From Larus michahellis (taxonomy: Eukaryota > Chordata > Aves > Charadriiformes > Laridae), in contig NC_133906.1 in assembly GCF_964199755.1 (NCBI RefSeq), positions 9,920,001 to 9,984,000 of the forward strand: a DNA stretch of 64,000 nt, read 5' to 3'. How positions within the stretch are numbered: the first letter of the stretch is position 1; every line of letters starts with the position of its first letter. Positions 1 through 10,105 of the stretch are shown here, in pieces. The notes beneath the pieces are model-generated. The model was not told the origin of the DNA. It did not search any database and saw nothing but the letters and a program-made list of their open reading frames with translations. The translations under genes were made by a program, and so were the position numbers.

Positions 1-502
1 GCATTTTATCCCCTCAGTCTCAGCTGGTTCTGGAGCATTTCAAGGACTGCAGTTGGACTCATCATCCACTGGGATGATGGCCTGACAGCTGGGCAAACCT
101 CAGGGTAGAGGGAAGGGAAGAGCCTCGAGTGGGAAAACCTGTTTCCCAACCCAAAGATCAGCAGTGGCGACATCCTCAAGGGTCGGTGGAGGAAGAGACT
201 TCTTAATCCCAGCCAGGAACACCCTGGTGAGTGGCAGCTTGCAGTTGCCCAGGGCTGCACACGAGTGCCATGGGCATGCAGGTCGACGGTACGGGCTCAC
301 TCCCCAGCACAGCAACACACACTGCAGCATCGACCCACCCTGCTCAGCCCCAAACACCTCTCTCTGCTCTCCTCCCTCTGCTTAGCCTGCCAGGCTGCTT
401 TGGCAACACCAAGGAGGAAATTAAAACCAAATTCCAGCACAGCACACCAGTCCCCGCTGGGGTGGACATGAAATCCCCCGAGCTGCTGCCCCCCTGCCCC
501 CA
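1..502. other. No gene recognised
   Basis: Left edge of the window. I see no coiled-coil or SPRY-like exon on the minus strand that could continue TRIM copy 1, and no recognisable repeat before the CR1 fragment starts. The ORFs here are short and of low-complexity composition. Confidence 0.5.
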
Positions 503-906
503 TGACAGGCTGAGAGAGCTGGGGTTGTTCAGCCTGGAGAAGAGAAGGCTGCGGGGTACCTTAGAGCCCCTTCCAGTGCCTAAAGGGGGCTACAGGAAAG
601 ATGGGGAGGGACTCTTTATCAGGGAGTGTAGCAACAGGATGAGGGGTAATGGTTTTAAACTGAAAGAGGGGAGATTTAGATTAGATATTAGGAAGAAATT
701 TTTCACTATGAGGGTGGTGAGACACTGGCCCAGGTTGCCCAGAGAAGCTGTGGCTGCCCCATCCCTGGAGGGGTTCAAGGCCAGGCTGGACGGGGCTTTG
801 AGCAGCCTGGTCTAGTGGGAGGTGTCCCTGCCCAGGGCAGGGGGTTGGAACTAGATGATCTTTAAGGTCCCTTCCAACCCAAACCATTCTATGATCCTAT
901 GATTCC
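503..906 (+). repeat. CR1 LINE 3' fragment
   Basis: The sequence reads in the CR1 sense direction. It starts at the segment encoding [15 protein letters not shown], passes the RRKFF-like and RLPREAV segments, and ends in the CR1 3' tail (GATGATCTTTAAGGTCCC, then TTCTATGATCCTATGATT). It is 5'-truncated, as most CR1 copies are. The piece encodes the end of the CR1 reverse transcriptase ORF but carries frame damage in its first part. Its closest relative in the window is the copy at 55809-56213, which shares the same internal sequence (for example CAGTGCCTAAAGGGGGCTAC). Confidence 0.95.
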
Positions 907-992
907 CTGGTGAAAGCCTTACTGCGGCTTCCTCCAGATCAGAAGTTTGGGGCAAACCCTGCAGGGGCCGTGGGGAGAGGAGGGCCCCTTAC

Positions 993-1613
993 CAGCTCTT
1001 TGTCATATGCCTCCTTCAGGGTGATGATGCTGTGGCCCTTGTGGCACCCCACGATGCAGCAGAAGACACAGATGTACTGCCCCTCGTCCTGGCAGTAGCA
1101 CTCCAGCAGCCTGCCGTGCTCCAGGCACCTCCTCTCCTCCGCCACACTGCCTGCGCCCACCTCCACCAGGATGTGGTGCTGCTGGTAAGCCTTGGTGTTG
1201 TGCTTGTTCAGATGGGCCTGGCACAAAGACGCGTCGCAGCTCAGGCAGGTTTTCACCGCTAGCTGGGAGAAATCCAGGCAGAAGTCGCAGGGAACCACCT
1301 CCTCCTTCCCCTCTGCAGAGTCCTTGCCATGTTGTCCTTTGGAAGAAGTGGCCAGAAATGCCTCCACGATGCTACGCAGCTGGAAATTACTCTGCAGCTC
1401 CAGGATGGGCCCCAGCTGGAGCTTGCACATGGGGCAGGAGTAAAGGGCCCCAGATTGATGCTGGGCACCCAGCGCCTTCTGGATGCACTGCTTGCAGAAG
1501 CTGTGACCGCAGCTCAGCGACACCGGGTTCCCATACAGACACAGGCAGATGGGACAGCTGAGTTCATCCTCCAGGCTAGCACCCCCTCCAAATCCTTCCT
1601 CAGCTCTTGCCAT
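993..1613 (-). CDS. TRIM copy 1, first coding exon (TRIM25-like E3 ligase), partial gene
   Basis: First coding exon of a tripartite-motif E3 ubiquitin ligase. The ATG is at 1613-1611, and 207 codons run to a clean donor (GAGCTG, then gtaagg) at 992-991. A C3HC4 RING follows shortly after the start (CPIC, CGHSFC, CPMC), then LRSIVEAF, a B-box-1-like motif (CDFC, CLSC, CQAHLNKH), and a B-box 2 (CLEHGRLLECYC ending in HKGH). This matches the exon-1 layout of TRIM25-like genes, and the exon ends in phase 0 as in TRIM copy 2. The coiled-coil and PRY-SPRY exons should lie at lower coordinates, but none is visible between 1 and 992. Either the gene continues outside the window or only this exon survives. 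RING and B-box cysteines and histidines are intact, so the exon itself looks functional. It is clearly diverged from copy 2 (I judge roughly half the residues identical by eye), so the duplication is old. The exact orthologue name is not certain. Confidence 0.85.
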
Positions 1614-1644
1614 GGCTGCGGAAATGGTGCGTTAGCCAGTTTGT

Positions 1645-1663
1645 GAGAAATGAAACTGAAAGG
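1645..1663 (-). promoter_or_regulatory. IRF/ISRE-type element upstream of TRIM copy 1
   Basis: The plus strand reads GAGAAATGAAACTGAAAGG. It contains GAAACTGAAA (1652-1661), an exact match to the IRF element GAAANNGAAA, with a further GAAA just before it. It lies 31 bp upstream of the ATG. A similar element sits at the same place in TRIM copy 2. Interferon inducibility is inferred from this. Confidence 0.7.
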
Positions 1664-2888
1664 ACGTCCTTGGCATTGTGCCCCGGTTGGAGATCCAGCC
1701 CAGCGTCCTTCCTCTCCGCCCCGTGACAGGCCAGCAGAGACACGCTCCTCCTGCAAACAGCTCGTGTAAACTCTTGTAAACTTTTAGATGTTTGCCCTCC
1801 GTCTCAGGCAGCATTGCTCCCTGTGTGAGCCCCCAGCAGGCTGGTGGGAACAGGGGGTGCTGGGGGGGGCATGGGTTTGGACAATTCTCCTGCAGCCCTC
1901 TGCCCTCCTGGAAAAATCCTCAATCCCACGCCAGGGGCAGCAAATTAAAAGATAAACCCTGGATGAGAAGAGGATAAGCCTGGCTGGGGTAAGCCAGGAA
2001 TTCCCTCTGCTTTGTCTGGTTCTTCTCCACAACAGTTACAGATGCTCCCCTCAAGGTAAAATAGGGAGAACCCAGGGGGAATTTGTACTGGGATGTGTTG
2101 AGGCTGGTCTCCTACCTGCTGCCAGCGGACAGGGAAATGGGGGCTGGTAAAAAGGCTCCCGGAAAGGCACTCAAGGATAGGAATGTCCCTGTGCCGTACC
2201 ACCAGCCTTGCTTACCTGGCTTTGCCCCCTGAGACCACACAGAGCAGCAGCCCCTGCAGGCGCAGTCGGGAGACCCAACTCTACCTGCATGGTTTTCCAT
2301 ATCATTTTGGTGTATAACATGCAAAACCCAAAACACAGCCTCCTTGTTCTAAGACTGAACAAGGATTTCTTTGAACATATGGAAAACTGTAGTGTCCCTT
2401 AAGGTCCTGCACGCTGCTGGGGCAGAGAGCTCCTGCCTGGGTGTCTTCATGCGAATACCCTGGCTCTGTCTGAAAGCAGCAGAACCACAAGCAGCAGGCA
2501 GGGACATCACCTCTTCCTCTCCAAGGTGTTTGAACAATCATAAGAACGAACTAACCCGGGCCCCACGACGGCAGAGACTAGAGGCACAGCAGTTTTCCTC
2601 CTTACCGCTCCCTTTGCTGTGAGATTTTTGCATAGGCAAGGAGAAAATAAACATCGGGGCAGGAAATCGCTAAGTGATCCATCAGAGAGCTCACGGGGGA
2701 TGAGAGCAGCAGAGAGCAAGGGCAACCAGGTGTCTTACCACCTAGTCTCTGCTCGCCTCCCCGGCCACCGTTGCTTCTGCGAGAGGCGGCTTTGGTTGTG
2801 CAGGACGGGCAGAGGTAAAACCTGATGCGTTAGAGCAAAGGTCAGCGTTGCTGCTGCTTAGCTCTCTAGCAGTTAACGCTCTGTCAGC
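1664..2888. other. Intergenic DNA between the TRIM copies
   Basis: I see no exon, RNA gene or recognisable repeat in this stretch. It would hold the distal promoter of TRIM copy 1 and the region beyond the poly(A) site of TRIM copy 2. Confidence 0.5.
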
Positions 2889-2909
2889 TTTTTTTTTTTT
2901 TTTTTTTTT
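2889..2909. repeat. Homopolymer tract (21 T on plus, A on minus)
   Basis: An uninterrupted run of 21 T. On the minus strand it is an A-tract about 40 bp past the ATTAAA signal of TRIM copy 2. Confidence 0.95.
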
Positions 2910-2948
2910 ACAAACTAAGTTGCCATTGAGTTTTGCAATCTAAATTAC

Positions 2949-2954
2949 TTTAAT
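2949..2954 (-). terminator. Possible poly(A) signal of TRIM copy 2
   Basis: TTTAAT on the plus strand is ATTAAA on the minus strand, the commonest variant of the poly(A) hexamer. It lies about 270 bp past the TRIM stop codon. I saw no canonical AATAAA on the minus strand between it and the stop codon. Confidence 0.4.
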
Positions 2955-3223
2955 AACATGCAGCCAACACAGCATTTGATACAGCCGAGCAAAAATTGCA
3001 ACTTAATGGTATTTCCATCATGATTAACTGAACAAATAGGATAGGAGCTCTTGCGGTAAGCAGCAGGGTGATATACCCCACAGAGGCCTTGCCCTCACAC
3101 CGATGAGCCATCACAGCAGCCCAAAACCCCATTTCTAATATGCCAGCTTAGCACAGCCTCCACCCAGTAGCAGTCGCAGTAGCTGGGCCTGGAAATACAA
3201 AACAGCACCTTGTCCCCACATCA

Positions 3224-3798
3224 CTACAGGAGCTCCAAAGAGCCATCAGACGTGCCAAAGATAGCATGGACGGGATAGTTCAAAGGGATGCTTATTGTCT
3301 CTATAAGCCTGAGGCTCTTGTCAGGATCTGCATCCTTAACAGATGCGTTATAAAATGACAGTGTATTTCTTCTGCAGTCTAGTTCTACCCTGACCACTGT
3401 GAGAGTTATAGCAGAGTTCTTTTTTGTGATCTCTCTTTGACCGAGGAACACAAGGAGGTAATCATAAGACTTTTCCAGGCAGCACTGAAAGTTGCCACAA
3501 ATAATTCCGAGCTTCCAGCACCTTGCATTGCTGGTGTCCACCTCCCAGAAGTGACAGCCCTCTGAGAAGCTCTGGGCACTCTTCCTGCATTCGGTGGCAT
3601 AGGTGCTTTCCAAAGGTGGTGACGCAGATTGGTAAATATTGGATTGGAATGTAAAGCCAGGTGACCTGTGGTTGGGGGTATCAAAGAGTTGAAACCGTAA
3701 TTTCTGAGATTGCGAAGAACTGCGTGGGGGTGCCGAGACTACCTTGCAACTCTGAGGAAACCCTAATCCACACGCTTCAAGAGTCAGATGTTCATGAA
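3224..3798 (-). CDS. TRIM copy 2 exon 6: PRY-SPRY domain and stop
   Basis: The acceptor follows a long pyrimidine tract (tttctttctatag, then TTCATGAAC). The exon completes a split Val codon, gives 190 residues and ends at TAG 3226-3224. SPRY marks are HFWEVD, the segment [16 protein letters not shown], and the final [16 protein letters not shown]. The PRY half is weak: I do not see a clear LDPxTAHP-like motif, so the ligand surface may have diverged. Confidence 0.9.
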
Positions 3799-6700
3799 CT
3801 ATAGAAAGAAAAAAAAAACACATTAACAGATAATTGTGCAGATTTGCATACATCCCCATTGCTGAAAGCTAGGTTTCCCAATCCAAGTCATCCTATCCAA
3901 GTCATCCAATTCAAGTCCAACCCACCCGAGTCATTAAAAGCATATGTTAAGTGAAACACCTTCCACAACTCTCCTAGCTGCTCCTATGTAATTTTAAAGC
4001 AGGTTAATATCACATTTCAAGAAATGCTGCTCTTTCACAATCTTAAAGTGTCTTTTTGCTTTTTTTTTTCCAACTACTGCAACTCTCAGATTTTAGTTTT
4101 CCATCATTGCCCTGCAGTTTCATTAGGCATTTTTAAAAACTCCCCAGATTAACTTGCACGTACAAGGATGTGCGAACAGCAGCACAGCCATTTTATAAAA
4201 GCTTATTTGCTCAGGATCATTTGAAGTTGTTTTCTAGAACTCTCAAAACTTCCTAGCACGGCCAGTCACAAGAAGTTAATTCTACACTCAGGCATTTGCA
4301 GAATATTTTTATTCAAACCTTCTCTTGCAGGTAATGCATTTCAATATTGTGGCATTTTCCGCTCTGGAAGTTACTCCTTCAGGAAACTGAAACAATGGCA
4401 GTTGCTTGGGCAACCAACCCCAGTTGCTCAGATGGCATGGATAATTAGGAAAACATGGATCTGCGGCCTTCTAGCCAGAGTTGGTTTGGAGTATGCTTAC
4501 AGGGATGGTAGAGACTGAGCTCAGGAGCGGCCGTGAGCATGGTGTGCTTCTTACTGAACCCAGGGCTGTATGGACGGCGGCCAATTAGGTGTGCATGTCA
4601 CATACTGTCACACACGCTCTGGACAGAGCCTTCCCACCCCGGCTGTCTCTCAGTCTTGTCCCTAGGCTCACTGTCAGCAAGGGCTCAAACACCATCAAGA
4701 GAGCAATAACAAAGGAACCCTAATTTTTTCAGTTCAGTTGGACAAGCATCCACTGTGCACAGCACCAGGACTGTAGGCTGATCTTACAAAACATTACAAA
4801 AGAGTAGAACTATTTACCTAGAAAGAGTAGGTTATTTACATCCTAAGACAAACTCCTCCTGCCCTGCGGTGATGAGTTCTCAACTTTCCCCATGCTTTGA
4901 ATCAAAGTGATGCTACAGACAGAAGTGGTGTTGCTATTCTCTTCTCTCAATCCTCCCAGAAAACTCCTAGGACATCCGCATCTCTTTACCCAGAACCTAT
5001 TTTAACAGGCATGTCCCAGAGCGCTGAAGCCCAAAACAAGCACTCTTTTATGTACACACGTGAAAATATTCATACAATGTTAGTAATCAGTTCTTCTAGA
5101 GGTACTTGGTGTATTATTACAGTCCTTTCTTAAATACGTTTTTTTAGCTTCTCCATCTTGCTTGTCAGGTAGTGAAATGATCACTTACCAGGTGGTGCTT
5201 CAAATAAGGACTGCATGTCTGAGAGGAATTGCCTGAAAAGCCTTAGAACAGCATCTGTTGTTAATTCATCCAAAGTAACGGGTGGCACTAGCAGTTGTAC
5301 ATGAGCTTCCTTAGGAACTGACGTGCATTTCCTAAAACACGCAGAAAGACATCAGAAGAGCAGCACGTCCTCAGAAAACCATCACTGAGCCAACAACTGC
5401 ATCCCCCACTCCACACCCAGCCTCGATAGGAGATAAGGAAAGCAGCCTCTGTCCCCGCTCTCTCTGCAGTTTTACCAGGGACTTCCCCTCTGACTGGTCT
5501 TTTCCCAGAACCCCAAACCTCTTCAACATCTTTAGGATGAAATTCACTCCATGGACAATATCTATCCCCAGAAGACCTTGTCTGAGCCCCCTCAGCCCCA
5601 GTTTTTGCCGGGATGGACCCCAAGTATCACGTTTGTGGTTACAGCAGCAGGAGCTGGTGCGGTGTCAGGGGCAGATGCTGGGACAGCACACGAGATGCGC
5701 TGTGTTATCACGGCCAAGGGGCAACTGCTGCCCCTGAAATGCAGGGCTGGGGGAAGGTCGGGCTGGGGGAGCCCATGTCCACGCAGCGGTGGGCTGTGGT
5801 GGAGGAACAGCTCAGGAGAAGAGCCATGAACTTTATAGACTCAGGACTTCACTACATGTTTCAGCTCCCGCCGCATTAACTTCTTACAAGCAGAAGGCAA
5901 CGCAAAGTGGAGGATGGCTCAGGATATCTCAGCTCATCCGTCCTTTGCATGACCGCCCTAATATTCAGGTATGAGGGTTGGACTAGATAATTTCCAGAGG
6001 TCCCTTCCAACCCCTAGAATTCTGTGTGAATCACTGTCAGAATGGATCTTGAGGTGGGGAGGGTACAGAAAAATAAGCCATGTTATTATGAAGAGTCACA
6101 TGTGACCTCTGTTAAGGTTCTGGGGCTTCTCCAGGTCTCTGAGGAAGCCAGGCTCGGAGCGTGCCATCAGCGTGCCCAAGGGGCAGCTGTGTAAGCCCAG
6201 GGAGCTGTGGGGCCACAGTGCGTGCAGGCTGGGCTAGCAGCCCACACCACTGGACTATCAGTCATGGAATGACTGATAGTCACCTGAAGCAACATGAAAT
6301 GCAATACCAGACCACCTTGGGAAGAGCTTACCTGTCTGAAATCGCTGCGAAAGCCTGTAAAAGACATTTTGAAATCAGAACTAACATAGCGCAGGCAAAG
6401 GCCAGCCCAAGATCTGAGCACCTCTGGGAAGGGAAATGCTGTTAGGTACCTTGGTGAAAAGAAGTCGGTCTTTCTGATCTTTCAGAGCCTCTAGCTTCTG
6501 TACATCCTGGCTGGCTGCATCCTTCTTCTCTTTGTATTTTTGTATCTGCATCTGAATCTGAGAAAGCTGTTGCTCCTCGTTGTCACTGAGAACTTTCAGG
6601 ACCTTTCTTCTTCTGTTATCCAGCTGCAGACGCATCTTTCCGAAGAGGCTCTCCAGCCGATCCCTCCTCAGGCTCTCCTTACTCTAATAAGAAAACACTT

Positions 6701-9083
6701 TCAAAGCTGTTAGGGACTAAATCTTACATTTTCCACACTAACTCTCACTCAGAAAAGAGCCTGGTCTTTTCTGGGCTGACAGAAGTAACTACTAACATAG
6801 TGCCTCTCCATAGGACAACAAACCAAGATGTCCCACTGATGGCAGAAAGGCCAAGCGACCTAAGTGGCCTTCCCCAGCATCTGGCACCTGACCAGAAAAA
6901 GACGAAAAAGTAGTGCTTCTTGCACAATGCTTGCTGAAGACTTTCCAATATGCAGATATTTCCTTATTCTGCCCTGGTGTTTTTCTACTGATACATTGCC
7001 TTTGGTCCTTTTAAGGATGGGGTGAGGAAAAACAGTTTCTCTGCCTCCTGCCTCCATCAAACTTCCCTCGCTGTTCGAAAGCAGCTGTGATGTCAGCCAG
7101 GACGCTGCCAACAGGTACCGTTTTGTCTTCAGGCTAGAAGGGAACATTTCCTTTGCCCAGTGCCAGGACTTCCAGTCCCATCACTTTTACTGGGAAGGCA
7201 GGCAAGTGCCAATTCTGCATAAGCAGAATGAACCATGATTTGGAGACCTGTGTTAAATTCCCTGTCCTTTCAGAGCTTTCAGATAGGCATTTGTCTGCTG
7301 GAAGCAAAAGCAAGACACTTTGGAGCAATCTTTTAACCTCATTCCTAGCCAACTTCTTAGAACCACAGGCTAACCGAAAGGGATTTCTTGTTGTAAGGAG
7401 GACTGAAATGACTGTAACACGGTCTGTATCTTTTCCATAAATATTTTAGAGTCTGCAAATTGAATTAAGTTGGGGGAAAAAAAAGTCAACCACCACCCAC
7501 CAAGCAGGGGGCATGGCCTTAACAGGAACTTTCAAGCTCGAAGGTTCTTTGGAAACTAGGAACGTACTTCCCAGACTGATAAGCAAGTTGTTCATCATCC
7601 TCCCTCCATGAAGAAACCTAGAAGATATCTAAGAAACCACCCAGGAACTAAAAAAAGCTTCGAAATCCATGATCTGAGGCAGGGCAAAAGAAAACCTTAT
7701 CTCATCAGCTACCAGTGCGCAACCATCCCCAAAGTGATGTGGGACCTTGGAACAAACCTTTACTTCCCCCTCCTGTTCCAGCAGGTTTGCTATGCTTTGA
7801 TCCAGCGCAGCTTCTTCTGTTTTCACTGTTTCCAGAATTCCAGCTAAAGCACTCTATAAAAATAACCGGAGGGAGACATCAGGATAGGACCAACATACGT
7901 GCACACGATCAGCAATTTTATGGAAATGGGTTAAGCTAGACCTGCAAAAAAGTTTGTTTACTGCATGCTCTCAGGACAAATCAATACATAAAGGTTTACT
8001 GGGAGATTTTATCCCTGACCTAAATACTACAATTACGAACATGGGAAAGACAATTTGAAACTGAAAACTGTTCATGTGCTATAGCCACACGTAAAGCTAT
8101 GTTCAGTGCTGACTGCTTCCTTCCTGTTACTCTGCCATCAATTTTCTTTGCATAAATGCATCTCAGGCTCATCTTCTGGCTTGAAAGTGCACCGAGCACT
8201 AAAAGCATAGCCACAAGCTATGTGGTCCCTCCAGTTTGGCTCCTCAGGATGGGAAGAAAGTGTTTGTAACATCTTGTTTGATACCCAGAGGGAATCTGGG
8301 GCAAAAGTAGGAATAAAAGCCCAATATCCCAAGATGGAGACTTAGCCCCATCCTGAGTCTGCAGCTGTGAAACCAGGGAGAGGTTTCATCCCTGTGCTGC
8401 AGGCAGCTCTCTGTGCCACCAAGGCCCGTGGTTTTCCTAGCACAATCTGTGCCCAGGCCACTGTCCTGGCAGTCTCTTACCTGCCCTTGGGCAAAAGCCT
8501 CCTCCAAGGTGGCGATCTCGTGGTTCTTGTGGGAGCTGGTGACACAGCACAGCACGCAGAGGCAGACTGCATCCGTCTTGCAGTAGCACTCCAGCACTTT
8601 GCCGTGCTGGAGGCATCTCCTCTCAGCCAAAACCTGAGCACCACAGGGCTCCATCAGGACATGGTCTTTCAGGGGGCTCTTTGAGCTGTGCTTGCTCAGG
8701 TGGGCTTGGCAGAGGGAGGCCTCGCAGCTCAGGCAGGTCTTCACGGCTGCCTGGGGCTCCTGGAGGCAGAAATCGCACAGGATCACCTTGTCCTGCTGGC
8801 CCAGACTTTCCTCCTCCTCCTTCTCCTCTTGGTCCACGAACTTCTCCACGATGCTGCGGAGCTGGACGTTGGGCTGCGGCTCCATGGCGGGGTCGAACAG
8901 GAAGCCACAGAGCGGGCAGCTAAAGGGTCCCCGCGGGAACGGCTGCCGGCTACCGGCCTCCCGGATGCAGCCCCGGCAGAAGCTGTGCCCGCAGCCCAGG
9001 GACACGGGGGTGCTGTAAATGCCCAGGCAGATGGGACAGGTCAGCTCCTCCTCCAGCCCGGCCGCCGCACCCGCCCGGGACAT
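3224..9083 (-). CDS. TRIM copy 2, complete TRIM25-like E3 ubiquitin ligase gene (six coding exons)
   Basis: The exons join at 9083-8481, 7853-7758, 6683-6450, 6354-6332, 5331-5189 and 3798-3224. The sum is 1674 bp, or 557 residues plus stop. RING C3HC4 lies at about residues 16-59, a B-box-1-like zinc motif at 103-132, and B-box 2 at 157-188. A coiled coil lies at about 202-330, a linker to about 366, and the PRY-SPRY domain at 368-557. Exon sizes 96, 234 and 23 bp are the standard middle exons of class IV TRIM genes, which strongly supports the model. TRIM proteins of this class transfer ubiquitin (some also ISG15) to targets chosen by the SPRY domain and often act in cytosolic antiviral signalling. 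Here function is inferred from family only. The domain set is nearest TRIM25-like proteins, but the exact orthologue is unsettled. The 5' end is GC-rich and carries an IRF element. The ORF is open upstream of the ATG without a better start. Confidence 0.92.
5189..5331 (-). CDS. TRIM copy 2 exon 5: linker
   Basis: 143 bp between acceptor ttttag and donor gtaagt. It opens with one base completing the codon split after the 23-bp exon, and it reads [18 protein letters not shown] and on to SLFEAPP. It joins the coiled coil to the SPRY domain. The other frames contain stops. Confidence 0.85.
5968..6033 (+). repeat. CR1 LINE 3' end, short
   Basis: GGTTGGACTAGATAATTTCC followed by AGGTCCCTTCCAACCCCTAG and AATTCTGTG matches the 3' terminal segment of CR1. 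It lies in intron 4 of TRIM copy 2, in antisense to the gene. Confidence 0.85.
6332..6354 (-). CDS. TRIM copy 2 exon 4: 23-bp micro-exon
   Basis: The exon is exactly 23 bp between tttacag and gtaagc and encodes AFAAISD plus two bases. A 23-bp exon after the 231/234-bp coiled-coil exon is a hallmark of class IV TRIM genes. Its phase fits both neighbours, so it is unlikely to be chance. It is too short to appear as an ORF. Confidence 0.88.
6450..6683 (-). CDS. TRIM copy 2 exon 3: coiled coil
   Basis: 234 bp between ttattag and gtacct, phase 0 at both ends, 78 residues ([17 protein letters not shown] to LLFTK). It is rich in K, E, Q and L with heptad spacing and without Pro, as expected for the TRIM antiparallel dimer coiled coil. 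Confidence 0.92.
7758..7853 (-). CDS. TRIM copy 2 exon 2: start of coiled coil
   Basis: 96 bp between ttatag and gtttgt, phase 0, 32 residues ([19 protein letters not shown] to EGEVK). Ninety-six bp is the usual size of this TRIM exon. The donor GTTTGT is weaker than the other donors of the gene. Confidence 0.88.
8481..9083 (-). CDS. TRIM copy 2 exon 1: RING and B-boxes
   Basis: ATG at 9083-9081, 201 codons, donor GGGCAG then gtaaga. All RING ligands are present (C16, C19, C31, H33, C36, C39, C56, C59), as are the B-box pairs. A Glu-rich stretch (EEKEEEE) separates RING and B-box. The ORF stays open upstream into GC-rich DNA and CR1-like DNA, but this ATG aligns with the start of TRIM copy 1. 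Confidence 0.93.
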
Positions 9084-9300
9084 GGCGCCGGAGGAAGGAC
9101 ACGGCCGGGAAGCGAAACGGAAAGGGGCGGCGGCTCCGGCCGCTCCAGCGCAGGGCTCTGCAGCCTCCTCCGGCAGCCGCCCCGCCGCCGCCCCCGCAGC
9201 AGCCGGCCCGGCCGGGGGCTCGCCCGCTGCCCGGGGCAGGGACCGCCCCCCCGGCTCAAACGAGGAGCGCAGCCGGGGGACGGAGCAGCTGTCCCCCGCG
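8880..9300 (-). promoter_or_regulatory. CpG-rich start region of TRIM copy 2
   Basis: Strong rise in GC and CpG density compared with the AT-rich introns on its left and the AT-rich block on its right. It covers the start codon and about 220 bp upstream, as in CpG-island promoters. No TATA box was seen. Confidence 0.55.
9107..9125 (-). promoter_or_regulatory. IRF/ISRE-type element upstream of TRIM copy 2
   Basis: The plus strand reads GGGAAGCGAAACGGAAAGG, with GAAACGGAAA at 9114-9123 matching GAAANNGAAA. It lies 23 bp upstream of the ATG and shares the core GAAACnGAAAGG with the TRIM copy 1 element. Confidence 0.65.
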
Positions 9301-9357
9301 TAACTTCTCTTTGTCCCAGCCCTCGGGTAGACGTCTCCGGAGACACCATCCCTGCAC

Positions 9358-9482
9358 GTATTTAAAAGACGGGTAGACATTGCGCTTAGAGATGCGGTTC
9401 AGTGATGGTTTTTGTCAGAGTGAGGTAGATGGTTGGACTCGATGATCTGAATGGTCCCTTCCAATCCAGGCAATTCTATGAT
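9358..9482 (+). repeat. CR1 LINE 3' fragment
   Basis: TATTTAAAAGACGGGTAGAC through GGTTGGACTCGATGATCTGA to CAATTCTATGAT is the 3' part of a CR1 of the same type as the copy at 25240-25476. Confidence 0.9.
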
Positions 9483-9483
9483 T

Positions 9484-10105
9484 GTTGTAGTAAAATTGGT
9501 ATTAACTAGAAAAATGAAACGTAACACATAATCGAAGCAACCGAGGAGAACCTGCCACTGCTGCTAAAAGTCCTCCATACAGCCCCGACCCTATTTGATC
9601 ATTTATAGAGAAACAGTAACTAGACATGATTTATCTAAAATGAAATTAAGGAACTAACTACTTGACAATGTAGCTTTGTTGTTAAGCAGGATATTGCTGT
9701 CAAGAGAGTGATGAACTGTAGGCCTGGTCAGCAAACCGAGAAAACCACCTAGAACTGCCAAGATTAGAGGAGGAGTAGGTAAAACGTAATTTTGGCAGGG
9801 GGAGATCCTGACCACCGACTCATTGACCACCTACACAAAGGATACCACCTACTCAAAAGGGAACAATGGAAGAAGAAAATAGAGTCTGTGCACTTATTTA
9901 CATAGTAAGTGAAGAAATCTCAACCAATCATTAAAAAGAATAACAATTAATATGTATAAGTTGTTAGACTATGTAATGATTGGTGTAAAAAAAGGGAAAT
10001 TTTTGAAACTAAGGGGTGCTCCCATTTTGGGATGAGCACCCTATTCCTGCACATTAATGGAATAAACTTGGAAATACCTCTGTTCTGTGTGTTACTGGCT
10101 TGCAC
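9484..10105 (+). mobile_element. Possible solo LTR of an avian endogenous retrovirus
   Basis: AT-rich block that differs sharply from both flanks and starts with TGTTGTAG directly after a CR1 tail. Near its right end lies a hairpin (GGGTGCTC with GAGCACCC, 10014-10042) followed by AATAAA (about 10060), the order expected in the R region of an LTR. I could not find a target-site duplication or fix the ends, and no gag, pol or env coding is present. It could be another AT-rich repeat. Confidence 0.4.

Noticed and set aside
231-815. 194-codon plus-strand ORF
   Set aside because: Its second half is the CR1 reverse transcriptase end and its first half is unrelated sequence; no gene.
2889-2954. 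A-tract after ATTAAA as sign of a processed retrogene
   Set aside because: The TRIM gene upstream has five introns with good splice sites, so it is not retroposed; the A-tract is probably a simple repeat.
8244-9380. 378-codon ORF as the TRIM protein
   Set aside because: It starts upstream of the conserved ATG and runs past the splice donor at 8480 into intron. The spliced model fits the family.
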